Assembly (NCBI GenBank): GCA_037367355.1
Contig: CM074704.1
Span: forward strand, 992,001 to 1,056,000
Source of the DNA: Neoscytalidium dimidiatum
Taxonomy: Eukaryota > Ascomycota > Dothideomycetes > Botryosphaeriales > Botryosphaeriaceae
Direction of reading: 5' to 3'
DNA length: 64,000 nucleotides
Under the pieces are notes generated by a model, which was given only the letters and a program-made list of their open reading frames with translations, was not told where the DNA came from and ran no database searches. The translations under genes and the position numbers were made by a program. Of this stretch, positions 34,875-45,894 are shown piece by piece (positions within the stretch are counted from its first letter, which is position 1; each line of letters opens with the position of its first letter).

Positions 34875-35003
34875 GGGGGCCCCATACTGATGGACCTGAT
34901 GAGACTTCACCGCTGTCATTCGTTAATAAACTTTCGCCAGCCTTCTCCACTATCGTTGTAATTCTCCACGTTGCTCTCTCGAGTACTACATATCGCGAAG
35001 AAC

Positions 35004-36002
35004 ATGCATTCCTCAACGAGCTTCATCGCTGCCGCTTTCGCGCTCATCGGAGCCGCCGCCGCCTCTACCGTCCCGGACGTGACCGACTTCAGCGGTGATG
35101 TCGGCACCTTCGATGTCACTGTGACTAGCGGTCCCGTCGGTGGCATCAACTGGGCCAATCTCTCCCTCGCAAACACAAAGCTCAACGCCAAGGCCAACTG
35201 CAACTGGCAGTACAACCCTAACGGACCCAACCCGAACATCACCATCGGAACCAAGAACAGGCAGACCCTGTTTCTTACCGAGTGTGATGCGCCTGATTTT
35301 CTGGTATACTGGGGCAATTCAAGCGAGTGTGCGTAGCCACCTCATACCCGTCACCCAATTCCTTTACTCTGTTTTCCGGGCTGTTCTCTAGCGTACCAGG
35401 AGGCTGACGCAATCTCAGCGATCCAAATCAACTATAACACGACACTCAGCGACCGCCCGGTCACGGTTGCCGCCAGTAACGGTCTGATTCCCTCCAACAA
35501 CTGCACTGATACCAGCTGCACCGACTCCACTGAGATCGGCATCAGCAACGTCGATCTCCTCGACATTGCCTACTCCGACGCCGAGACCAGTCAGTACGGC
35601 TACTGGGACGTCAAGTACAGCAACTTCACCAGCAAGGTCGACCCGGGCTACAAGAGCGAGCACTTCTACTTCTGGTACAACGGAGGTGGCTCCACCAACT
35701 GCTTCAAGACCATCACCGAGGCCGGCGCCTCTCCGAACAGGTTCTGCACCGGCGACCTCAATGCTCAATTCGAAACCTTCGTGGAGCCCGAGAGATGTAA
35801 GACGCCCGGCTCGCCAACCTGACATGCTGGTTGACTGACTCTCGCTTTGATAGCCCTCTCTCTCAACTCGACTGTCGAGCTGAATGCTACCAATGTTACC
35901 ATCATTGGCACTGCGCCCATTAGGGGCGTCTGTTATATGCAGCCGGGTGGCCTTGTGTGCAAGGACCGCTTCCGTGTGCAGGCCTCCCAAGCCATTGCTT
36001 GA
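35004..36002 (+). CDS. Secreted, heavily sequon-bearing protein of unknown function
   Basis: Exons 35004-35328, 35392-35796 and 35854-36002, 292 aa. The N-terminus MHSSTSFIAAAFALIGAAAA is a clear signal peptide with likely cleavage after the Ala run. The mature chain has about ten N-glycosylation sequons, six or more cysteines (NCNWQ, TECDA, NNCTD, TSCTD, TNCFK, RFCTG, GVCYM, VCKD) and a beta-rich pattern with aromatic residues (HFYFWYNGGG). There is no GPI signal or membrane helix. I do not recognise the family. The donor GTGCGT after the codon for Glu and the acceptor TCTCTAG join SSE to SYQEAD in phase. It could be a cell-wall-associated or host-interface protein; that is only inferred from secretion. 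Confidence 0.82.
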
Positions 36003-36433
36003 GCTAATGTAATGATAATGCTGCGAAACGGTCACGCACTCAATGCTCTTCTCACCCGTTCCTTCGATAGAAGGTTGGGCCAGGAGTCAGTCATGCAGGG
36101 GAGAACATAAGATGCGGCATGGTCAGGGATGGCAATGGTGCGGGTTCTTTGATAGTAATTTAATCTGGGGTTTCCAGGGTGCACTGAATGATTCATTTCT
36201 CTGGAGAAAGGCATTGTTAAAGGGTTCTGCCAAGAGAGAACTCTCGTAGACAACATATCCATCCATCATCGACCACACAATTCCTTGTTCAACGACACAG
36301 TTCCGCCCGTTGACATAAAGACAAGGTGAACACGATCAACACAAATTGATATGCCCTTTAATCCCCACCAGCAGTCAGCCCACAACCATCCTTCTAGGGC
36401 CTGTAGTCTTCAAGTTCAACAGCCGTCCCAAAC
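36003..36433. other. Intergenic region
   Basis: This 431-bp region lies between two plus-strand genes. No gene or notable motif is seen. Confidence 0.5.
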
Positions 36434-37084
36434 ATGGCATCTCATTCACCTAATGCCACCACCGGCCCCACCGCAGCTCAAGCCTCACCATCAGCCTCCG
36501 CAACAAGAGCGGCTCCACAGCAACAAGGGGAAGCCATCCTCCCTTCAACACTGGCCACGAGCTTCGAGGCCTACAGGCTCTCAGGCGCCGTTCGCCTCGC
36601 CCACCTGAAATGGATTGCCGTCAGAAACACCTGGCCGGCAGAGAGCGCTGCGATCAGAGACGCCACCAAAGAGTACCTCGTTGCGAAGGCTACGTTGGCG
36701 AACTACCTGGACGGGCTGGAGCAGCAGGCAGGCCGTTATTCGGGCTCGAAAAAATTGAAGAACCTGGGGGAGCAGAGCGAGGAGCAAGAGAGGAGCAGCA
36801 ACAACAAGAAGAGGAAGAAGGATGGGGAGGAGGAGGTAGAGGAAGAGAAGGAGAATAAAGTCACCTGGACCGCGGAAACGGAGGGCCATGAGGATGACGG
36901 GCGACGCCAGGCGAGCTGGGAGCTAGTTCGGACGGAGGAGGACTACAGACCGGGGAAGTATGCTGTCGGGGAATGGCTGGATACGAGCGGGGAGACCGTT
37001 TCGTATGAGATATTTTATGGCGGTGGTGATGGTGAGCACATGCTGCTGACCAGGGATGAGAATAGTAAGGGGCAGGAGTATTAA
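36434..37084 (+). CDS. Hypothetical protein with charged central region
   Basis: Single exon, 216 aa, no recognised family. The N-terminal 45 residues are Ala/Ser/Pro/Gln rich and probably disordered. Residues about 45-105 form a helical segment (FEAYRLSGAVRLAHLKWIAV, then DATKEYLVAKATLANYLDGL). A strongly charged middle follows with a bipartite-type basic cluster (NNKKRKKDGEE) and then an acidic run. The C-terminal 60 residues look folded (ASWELVRTEEDYRPGKYAVG, then SYEIFYGGGDGEHMLL). No signal peptide is seen. A nuclear location is possible from the KKRKK cluster. Confidence 0.6.
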   Translation: MASHSPNATTGPTAAQASPSASATRAAPQQQGEAILPSTLATSFEAYRLSGAVRLAHLKWIAVRNTWPAESAAIRDATKEYLVAKATLANYLDGLEQQAGRYSGSKKLKNLGEQSEEQERSSNNKKRKKDGEEEVEEEKENKVTWTAETEGHEDDGRRQASWELVRTEEDYRPGKYAVGEWLDTSGETVSYEIFYGGGDGEHMLLTRDENSKGQEY

Positions 37085-38378
37085 CTATAGGTAAGTCCTT
37101 GTGTGGCGGAGTTCCTGTATATTGAAACGTTATAATTTATCACTTAGGCAAGTTGATATTTGAAGGAAAGCAATGGCGACAGCTGCTTATTTTCGCTTCG
37201 TGTATACGGATCCCTTCAACAGGAAATGCACGGCCATTTCCTGCTAAAGCACCTTCAGGCAACTTCTCCCCGTCAACACGAAGAGCAATACTATAGTGCG
37301 TTGCTAAGGAGGTGGAAAGTTAACCGTCAACCATTTCTCAAATTATTTTGAGTACGCTGGAGCGTTGACATGAAGGGGGGAAAGGATCGTGGTACCTTTG
37401 CTATTCATCGACTGAATGTACATTATGCATACAACTTGAGAGCTTCTACAACGATGTGCAAAGTAGCCGCATCTTCGTCTTCCGCTCGAAACTGATCTAG
37501 TTACAGGACCTCAGGTTGTTATTCCCAGTCATCATTTTAAGGCTCGACAGTGTCGCAGTCCCTGCCCCAGATTCGTGGCTCCGATCAGGGCCTTATCTGA
37601 AGTTGACACCTCTCAGAGACCCTGATATAAGATGTTGAAGCGATGATTTGGGCATAAACACTTTAGTTGCAGCTGCAATTTCAACATCTGGACTATTGCT
37701 TCAGCAGCCCCGTGGCTAGTACCATGTGAGTCGGCTCGCACTCGTACCTTTGCTGGATTACAAAAGTCGAGGTCGCCTACACCACCCATCCAGTTCGGTT
37801 GACCGCTAGGCTTCGCGGGGAGCTACCGTGCTTTCCCGGCCGGATTGTCCAGTATTTCTCTCTACTCAGTCAAGATCCTGTCCCCCTCTGCTTGAGCCGA
37901 AGTAGGACTCTCACACTTCAAATAGTGACATAGACACCCCCCAAATTTAAGCCTTTTTTTTTTTCCTCTCAAATCGATGCTCGCCCGGAATCATGGGTGA
38001 AAATAAGGTTGGACGTTGGAGGACGATCAGCCGGGGGTTCTAAGGATCGTTGTAGGTATTTACCGATCTTCAGCCAGGGTCTAATTGAGAACCACAGCAC
38101 CGGGTAGAAAGACGTAATCCTTAGGCGAAGTGTGTTCCACACCCAATACGGAGCTCCCAGGAGCTAGAAGCACTCTCGAATGGTTCAACTGTGCGTCGTA
38201 GAAACACAATACCGACGTCGTCTAAGGCGAGCATCCCTACAGTTAGTTGGGACGTGCACAAGGTAGCCATAGGGTCTCTGAAAGCTTCAGTCGACCGTCC
38301 TGAGAACACTGAGCACGTCGATAAGCGGGATTTCAGGGCATTCGCTTTGGCATAATCCCACATCATCCTCAGCTAAGC
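37085..38378. other. Intergenic region, no gene recognised
   Basis: This 1.3-kb region is moderately AT rich, with a T11 pyrimidine tract near 37955-37967. Only short open frames are present and I see no domain or repeat structure. Confidence 0.5.
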
Positions 38379-39767
38379 TCACAGTTCGTCGAACACATGT
38401 AATATCTCATCATTTGATGCAGTGTTCGATGCCAAAGGTGGTGGTCGCGGAGTGCTGGTACCGGCCGAAGAAGCATGTACGCTTTCCAAAATCTCGCGCA
38501 CCGGCGGCGGAATAACGACGTGCGCCAGGTCGATAGATTGATTCGCTTTGGGGACGTATGTCCCAGACGCCGCGCTTTCCTGTTTTTGCGTCCGTATGCC
38601 ATAGGCAATGTAGGCGACGAGGAGAAATGCTACCAGTCCGGCCAGAATGCTCCAGAAAATGCGCAGACGACCTAGACAGCTGTGTCAGCTCCAGAAAGAA
38701 GTGGAAGGCCGAAACCAAGGACTCATAGCACCCACGATTTACGCTCACTCTCCACTCCTCCTCCAGCCTCTCCCGCTCATCGACCCTCTTCCTCGCAGAC
38801 TCGAGCCGCTCGTTCAGACGCGCAGCCTTCTCCTTCCCGGCGACTATGCGCGTCTCGAACTCCTCCAGCAGGCGTGCCTGCGACTCAAAGTCGCCGATGC
38901 TGTCTAGCGAGTTGTTCACCTCGTCCACGAGCTCGTCGGCATCCGACGCGAACTCGTCGCCCAGCTTCTTTGTTAGCGTCGACAGCTCCTGCAGCCCGTC
39001 GATGGTGCTATGCAGGCCCGACACCTTCTCTAGGATCGAGTAGTATGTATCGTCGAGGCGGCGGGTCGTCGCCATGGACTGCTCGGACAGGGCGTTGAGC
39101 GCGTTGCGGAGTTGTCTTGAGTCGCGCAAATAGACCAGGTCAGCATAGGCTTACCGCGACGTGCCAGGTAAGGTTGAGACACTGTCTTGGGTGGGAAAGC
39201 GAGATAGGTAAGGGGTGAGGAAAGTATAGAGGTGCGCGCGTAAGACAAAGACCGAACAACAACATACTCTTCCCGCTTCTTCTGGCGCGCTCGCTCCCTT
39301 GCGACGTCCTCCGGCCTCACCACGCGCGACGAGACTCGGCGCATGGCGGCGTCGTACTCGGCGACTACGGACGGGCTGATGAGGTCTCTGGCGTCGGGCC
39401 CGCTGCCGCTGCCGCTGCCGCTGCCGCCGCTAGTGCTGCCGTTGGCGTTGTTGGCCGCGTTGACGACATCTGGGAACGACGATCGCGACGTGGGCAGCAC
39501 GGCCGACTTGATCTCCTTTTCGTCTCCGCCATATTTGGATGAGCTCCTTGAGTGGTGACGGTGGTGGTGATGGCCGTGGTGAGAGTGGTGGTGGTGCTTG
39601 TGGCCTTGCAGCGATAGGTGAGAGCGTTTGGACGAGTCGCGAGATTCCTTGAGGTTGAAGGGGGCGGCGAGGGTGGAGCTGCGGCTGGCTTGGGCTAGCT
39701 TTGCAATGGCGATGGTGTCGGAGCGGTGCATTGTGGCGGCGTGGAAGGAAGCTGAAGGCAGCTCCAT
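38379..39767 (-). CDS. His-rich coiled-coil protein with one C-terminal membrane helix
   Basis: Exons 39767-39268, 39115-38736 and 38671-38379, 390 aa; a second Met at 39731 would give 378 aa. The N-terminal part has a His-rich run (HKHHHHSHHGHHHHRHH) followed by a Ser/Gly-rich low-complexity stretch. The centre is a long coiled coil (QLRNALNALSEQSMATTRRL to NERLESARKRVDERERLEEE). Joining the last two exons gives WRVSVNRRLRIFWSILAG, so a basic patch leads into one transmembrane helix (FWSILAGLVAFLLVAYIAYG). A soluble Pro-rich tail of about 60 residues follows. The first intron acceptor (GACTCAAG) was chosen by phase and the branch point GCTGAC upstream. No catalytic motif is present; a tethering or membrane-organising role is possible, and the family was not recognised. 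Confidence 0.75.
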
Positions 39768-40152
39768 GCCATGGTCGAATTGTGGAGAGAGAGTTGAGGT
39801 CAGCAGTCGCGCCTCCTGGGTGCCGACGCGGGAAGCTCGAGGCGGCCCACGGCATGCATGTGAAGCGAAGGACGTCATCGGCTCCGCGCTCGAGCGCGGT
39901 CGCCAAGGGAATGCTCCCAATATAGCTGCTTGGTTACATATAAAGAAGCTTCATTCATGACCTCCTTTTGCTAATGTAGACACTACATATCTCAAATACG
40001 ACACTGAAATAGCCAGCCCGTGAGGTATCTTCCCGAAAACTCCCTTTTTGACTTGTCCCTTCCATGTCATCGCTGTCATGATCAAGAAATATACCGACAA
40101 CGAAAGCTCTGCTCAATGGAAAACGTCGACCGGCCACGGTCGTGCTGCATTA
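39768..40152. other. Intergenic spacer
   Basis: This 385-bp spacer lies between tandem minus-strand genes and carries the promoter of the His-rich protein. In-frame sequence upstream of its start stays open to 39920, so a longer N-terminus is possible. Confidence 0.45.
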
Positions 40153-41805
40153 TTATTTCTCAAAACGTTCCGGTCCGCTTATACTGGTTTCTGTCATCGG
40201 CCCAGTCGCCGTGGCGTGCGCCCACGTCAATGCATCGCCTCTGCTCATGCCCGGAGGTCTTCCTGGAATGTGTTCTGAATGATCCTCCGCGCTCTCTCGC
40301 GCCACCTCAATTGTAATTTCGGCGCGGATGTCGCCCGGATTCAGCGCCAGCTCCGAGCTTGCCGGGCTGCCCGTGCGGACCGTCCCGACACTCTTCATGC
40401 CCAATTCGACGTCCCCCTTTGCAAATGCATCCTCCGAGTTTGACTTTGTAAATGTGTGCGAATGGCGAGAGAGCTTGATGTCGCGGAAAGACTTGTGGTG
40501 ATGCGAATTGTGCATACTGCGTAGTCGTGTCCCATCTCCGTAGTACCCAGACGGTCTTTGCCCTGCAGGATAGGTCGTCTTTCCGGTTGAAAGGTTGCGG
40601 AGGCAGGGGAACCATTCACGCAGGAGCGGCCAAATCATGGGTAGATTTGCCACGTACACTGCTACGGATGCTTCGCGTGTGTACCAGAGCATGTACGACG
40701 TGTCGTAGACGTTTGAAAGGTTGTACACTTTGGTGAGGATTGCTGCAATGATCTGTTCAAGGTCCCATGTCAGCTTGATCATCACACAACACAGAGAAGC
40801 TTTGCTCACAACAAAGATACCCATGCTGAACACAACGCCAAGAATCAACCTTTGTCTGAGAGGCATATTTAGCTTGGTGATCATAGGAATTGGAATGAGA
40901 AGAATGCCGATATCGCTAGATAGGTTGAAACAGGCTTGGACAATCGCGTAGTGCTGTAGAGTGGCGCATTGGGAATCTGGTGGCGGCACAGCCCAGTATC
41001 CGCTGAATGGCCTGCACGCCGTGAAGAAGGCTATCTCTGTCGCAACCCAGCCAAGGGCCACATAAACAAAAAGAAATTTAACGAGGCGATGTTGCGCCAC
41101 TCCGGTCGTAAGGCGGCTGTACATGATCAAGAGACATATCTTGAGCGTGTAGATGACATTAAGCATACCCTGCGCTGTGTTAGTCATACCGTCTTTTGTA
41201 ATCAACTTTGTGAGCATTGCCGGAGAAAGCTGATGCAAACTGCATGGAGAGTCGAAGCAGTCTCATGGGTGCAGGTGTTCCACTAATTGTAAGCAGCTGC
41301 ATACTGATGCTTGCTTCAACTCTCTGCAGCCCGGCGATGTGCAACAGGAATGCACGCGCCGGTCCGCTGAGTGGCACCCTATCAAAACTTACCTGCTCAG
41401 AGACAATCACGACCTTGGAGCCCAAAACACGCTCCTTGATATCCGCTTCAGTGAATTCAGCGTATTCCTCCGGAAGGAAGAGATTGCTTCCACCGCCGCC
41501 TGCAATAACGTTTAAGCAGACGACAAGAATAGTGTACCATGCCTGTTTACGTTAGTTTGGGCGGGGTGAAGTTCACGAATGTACGTACCGCTGCTACAAG
41601 CATGAGGTAGTCGTCAGCTGCAAGCTCCCGGACACCCACACGATGAATGCGAGCGAAGCTATGTTCAATGTTCAGCCAAGCCTTCCACCCGACGAGCAAT
41701 GGGCATTACTTACATGCGGAAGAAGATGATGAAGATGCCGACGCCGTATAGAGCCCATGATTGCTGAGCAAGCTTGTGCTGAAAGCCTTGGTCGAACACG
41801 GCCAT
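40153..41805 (-). CDS. Rhodopsin-domain seven-helix membrane protein (fungal PTH11/SAT-like group)
   Basis: Exons 41805-41714, 41658-41589, 41542-41393, 41169-40810 and 40752-40153, 423 aa. This is the fungal 'Rhodopsin domain' family of plasma-membrane proteins, often discussed with PTH11-type receptors; ligands are unknown. Visible helices include ALYGVGIFIIFF, DDYLMLVAAAWYTILVVCLN, VIYTLKICLLIMYSRLT, FLFVYVALGWVATEIAFFTA, CRPFSGYWAVPPPDSQCATL with the conserved disulphide cysteines, and IGILLIPIPMI. The C-terminal 150 residues are a hydrophilic Ser/His-rich tail. The third intron is long (223 bp) and was placed by its ACTAAC branch point and because EQGMLNVIYTLK restores the family pattern. 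The fourth intron is 57 bp, in frame and open, so retention would insert 19 residues. Confidence 0.85.
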
Positions 41806-44291
41806 AACGAAAAGGGGACAGGAGCGAGTGAGCGGTTGGACAGGCCGTTAATGGCGATCAGCCTCCAGCGGGCGCATGCCCGAGTCTTTCTTGGGTTAAC
41901 TAGCCAGGCACTTCGGAGAGTTCTGGCAGGAAGTGATCAGAGGAAAGGAGCCAAGTGCGAAGGATAAGCTGAGAGGTGAGCTGATGCCGGACGGAGGGCA
42001 AGGCAGAAAAAGGCTCGGAAAGAACTGCGGCCGAGCGGTGCTGCAAGGCTTCTCTGTGCTTGTTCACGCAGTTGTGAGACGACGACGCGTGGGAGCAGGG
42101 AAGGACATGTTTAGGTGTTTGGGCCGGCAGCAGTAAGCTGAAGAAAGGGCCGAGCGGGTACCATTAGATACCTCGCGGACGGCAGATCCGAACCCAGAAA
42201 GGCAATCTCTAGGCTGCGAACAGCCGGACCTGGCTACCACGTTCCTGGCCCCCTGGCCCCTGCAGCCGAGCAACTGTCGCGGTGAATCCGCGCGCGCATT
42301 TCCTGCCGTACTTGGCGCTTAGAGGAACAGGGTATGCAAGGGCACGAAGCTTAAACTGAGCAGAGCGATAACGGCCCGTGCAGGGAAGGGCAGTCTTGAG
42401 ATTCAGACTGAGTGGAGAAGGAATCTAGCGTCCGCTCAACCTCATACCTGGCAAATGAGCCCACAGGCAGGGCTCTGCGCAGAGCGATCGGAGCGTGAAA
42501 TGTCTGTCTCAGTGGCAGGTGCGCTGAGGGCTTGGAAGCGGAACGGCCTCGCAACACGTCCAGTAAGCTAGGCTCGAGGCGGATGTTGCACCGCCAATGA
42601 AGACGGCTTCGCCCGGACAGACGATGCGGCTGACGGGGGTGGCCGCTGGTGGCCGCTGGCCCTACCGGAGCTGGCAGCGAAGTCCGAGAGACCATAGCAG
42701 CACGGGTGGAGCTCGCGATGGCTCGAGAGACGCATTGAATGAGGGTCGACATAGCACCTGCCTCGAGACGCCTGATCATCGTCTTCACGTGGCGTAGGCG
42801 GGGATCTCTGCGAGCGCAGTCATGCACACGGTCAGTTTTGGGAGGGTCTTCAACCCATTGGGAAGCGCCAGAGATGACCCAAGCGGCCGGGCTCTCGCAT
42901 GATCCATCCAGGGCCCTCATTTGGAAGATGCCGACTCGCAGCAGCGGAAGGGTCGGGACCGTAGTCTGCTGGGGTGGTGGCCGGGCGAGTCATCTTATCG
43001 ACGGATCAGCCACTGAGATGCAGTTAGCCTTTGCGGTGGGCAATGGTGCCGGAAATGATCCTTCGGCTCTCATCCGACCAAGATACGCGGCCTCTTCCCT
43101 GGGGGCGTTGCGTATGCGGCTGGGCTGACGGACGAGGACGAGGCACGAGGGATGGGCGGCGCAGGGAGGAAGAGAGAGATAAGAGAGGCCGGCACGGTCC
43201 ACACAAGCCCATGGGCGTCGCGATAACAGCGGGCGAGGCGGGCTAGGGGAGCGAAGGATGGGCTGGCTGAGCGGAAGTCCAGCAGCAGGCGGGCAGGCTG
43301 TGGGGTAGCCGGTAGCCGCTACGAGACGACTTGCCCGGCGGCGTGATCCAGAGACGGCCGTGATGGAGGACGGACGGCGGTTTCTCCCCCACGCCTGAAG
43401 TCGCGATGCTAGCCGGACTAGGCAGTGATTCGTCGTAGGCGACGCAGAAGCCGTGCCGCCGCCGTGTGGCCATGTTGCCCTGTAGCCGCCCGCATGCGTC
43501 CCGAGCCTAGCGCTAGCAACGCGCTACAAGTATACAAGACGTCCCCTCCGCGTGCCTGCGGCCTACATGACGGGGACTCTTGTACTGTACGAGTGCGCCA
43601 CGCCGCCCGCAATCACGGCTCATGCAGCTCTAGGCGCCGCCGGGGCTCAGGCCCAGCCCGGCGTCTCTCGCTCTACCTGGCCGCCCGGACAGCTGCGCTA
43701 GGCCGCGGATAAAAACAACGAACAACTTGGCCAGCCCGTCGATTGAGATCTCGCTGGCCTGCGCCTCCGGATCTCGCCTGCCTCGAGTTAATCACCGCTC
43801 CCGCCCGCCAGCAAACGCCCAGCCCGTCGTCATGCCACGCTGGCCGTCCGTCCCCAACGCCACGCCCGTATTCCCCACGATCGCGCCGCCGGACGCGCCT
43901 CCACACCTGTCCCGTTGGACCATTTCGTCACTGTCTTTGCCTGATGTTTTCGCGTCGCACCACTCGCGTCATCAGTCTTCAGGGAACACCTCTATTTCAT
44001 CCCCGCGCCGTTTGATAGCCAAGCCCGCATATACCTGAATCCATGGCCTTGCCGACCCGAACGCCCTCCCTTTGCCCGTATCCGAGCCCGATGCGGCCCA
44101 TCACACGCGTTCGTCAGTATTGAACCTATGCCGCTCACAAACCCGCCCGGCAAGGTTAATAGTCGGGCATGATCAGAGCCGGGATGCCGTGTTCATCTGC
44201 AACACTACCTAGACAGGGGCTGCCGAGAGACATCCACTCTCTCGGGTCCCAAGTGGCCGGCCTGAAGATCCCCCAGCAAAGGAGCCATGCA
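41806..44291. other. GC-rich gene-free region
   Basis: This 2.5-kb stretch has short open frames on both strands, none recognised. It includes the promoter of the rhodopsin-domain gene. Confidence 0.5.
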
Positions 44292-45238
44292 CTAGCGCCG
44301 TTTGTCATCCACCGCTCGTTCTCTTGCGTGCTCTTCCTCTCCCTCCCGTTGCTTCTGCGCCTGGAAGGCCTTGTAGTTCCGCTTCCAGTTTACGTAATTG
44401 GCACGGTCCTGGTCCTTTGATCTCTTCACTTCACCGTTGTCGACCCGCCTCCGGTATCTGTGACGCGGGTCAGTACTACAACGTCCTCACTTTCGTGCCG
44501 AGCCGTCTGTACATACTCGCGCGCCACCTCGTAAGCCGCCATGGCAGGGGTCAGCTTCGGCTCTGAAGTCGCGGTAGTGGCCTCGTCAACATTTCGATCG
44601 CCCTCGGAGCCGACAGGAACGATGCTCTCGAGCGCGATGCTGGCGCCATGGTTGTGATCACACTCCTCGCTGCATATGGTGCGACTCTGTGTATTTTCTT
44701 CTTCGCGTGTGTCATGGCCACCTCGACTGGTGTTAGTACCCACGGGCGCCGGGCGAAGGCCGTCGTTGGCCGCTGGGCCGACGCCAAGCCTGTCACTTTC
44801 GACACTTTCCATGACCGTATCTTCATCCGGATCTTGGGCCGTTGCGCTGCATGGGATGTCCTTGTCACCGTTCGCCTCTGCTGGGTCGACCTCGTCCACG
44901 GTCCCCATGGTGTTCAGGTTACTGACAGGTCGATCAGAGCGGGGCAAAGTGATGGTGGAGAGGCCGTTGAGAAAGCTCCGAGGCTTGAATGCGAGGCGCT
45001 GGCCGGGGTGAGACGCGGACGCAAGACCCTGCGTTGCTGCTTTTTAGGGAGTTGGGATGCGATGAGCGTGCCTTCTAGTGTTGGAGAAGGCGATGTGAGG
45101 ATCGTCGTCCGGCTGTGGCGGCGCGCCTGGCTCTGCCGGCGCCTCACGTACTCCCTCTTTGATTTTGATGCCGGAGCGCCTTAAGAATGCTGGTACTGTC
45201 GGTGGATTCCTATGGTTGTGCTCGTCTGGTGAAGCCAT
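44292..45238 (-). CDS. Hydrophilic hypothetical protein, three exons
   Basis: Exons 45238-45152, 45028-44517 and 44457-44292, 254 aa. No family was recognised. The N-terminus (MASPDEHNHRNPPTVPAFLR) and middle are acidic, Ser/Thr rich and probably disordered; a conserved-looking motif is PGQRLAFKPRSFLNGLSTIT. The second intron (59 bp, donor GTATGT, branch point ACTGAC) is open in the reading frame and hides the real end: splicing joins AAYEVARE to YRRRVDNGEVKRSKDQDRAN and a basic helical tail (YVNWKRNYKAFQAQKQREGE). This tail reads like genuine coding sequence, whereas the unspliced frame stops at once. The first intron (donor GTACGT, acceptor AACGCAG) is less certain. Confidence 0.65.
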
Positions 45239-45894
45239 GGTGTCGACCTCCGCCGCTAGCTTGGGGTAAGTGCAATTAGGAAAGCGTGTAGTGCCCGTAG
45301 AACTGGCCCACAAATCGCGAATGCTTCTACTACTCTTGGGCGAGCTAACACCAAGCTTGTCTCGAACACTACATCTGTGTGGATACACGTTCGCTGACAG
45401 AGGTTCCCGGCTTGTAAATCCAGAGTTTCGATCCAATGAACTCCTCAGAAACTCTTTGGGACTTCCAGCCACGACCTTTTATTTCATTGTGTGGAAGCTG
45501 CACCTTGTCAACTGTTATCAAATATACATTCTTCGTTCATCAGCTAGCATCTGCACTCATGTGAAGGTATCCGCCATCCATTACCAAGCCATTGGCTTAA
45601 ATCTATGTGACTTGTAATGCTAACGAGACACGCTTTCCAATACATGCTTTTTCCGGAGTCTGACGGCAAACGAAGTGCTCCCAAGTCAACACTATGGGCG
45701 CTCGCTACTCGTTGCAGAAGCTCTGGGTACCAAACCCGTTCTATCTTTCCTTCATCACGTACGTTACCCGTGGACGGACGGTGACGGTGGTGTAAGAAAC
45801 CAACATTGTTGTCAACGTCGTGCTCGTGACGAGCCACGGGTCTGGTTCAGGCGCTATTCATAACAAATTAGCCTTAACGCCCAGGGATCCGCAA
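45239..45894. other. Intergenic region
   Basis: This 656-bp region, AT richer than the DNA to its left, separates the hydrophilic hypothetical from the small secreted protein. No gene is seen. Confidence 0.5.

Larger units (their letters stand above)
33422..35003. other. Intergenic region, no gene recognised
   Basis: This 1.58-kb region is moderately AT rich. It contains a GA-then-G14 tract at about 33700-33724, an A-rich tract near 33753-33775, and a TATA-like box upstream of the secreted-protein gene. No gene is recognised. Confidence 0.5.
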
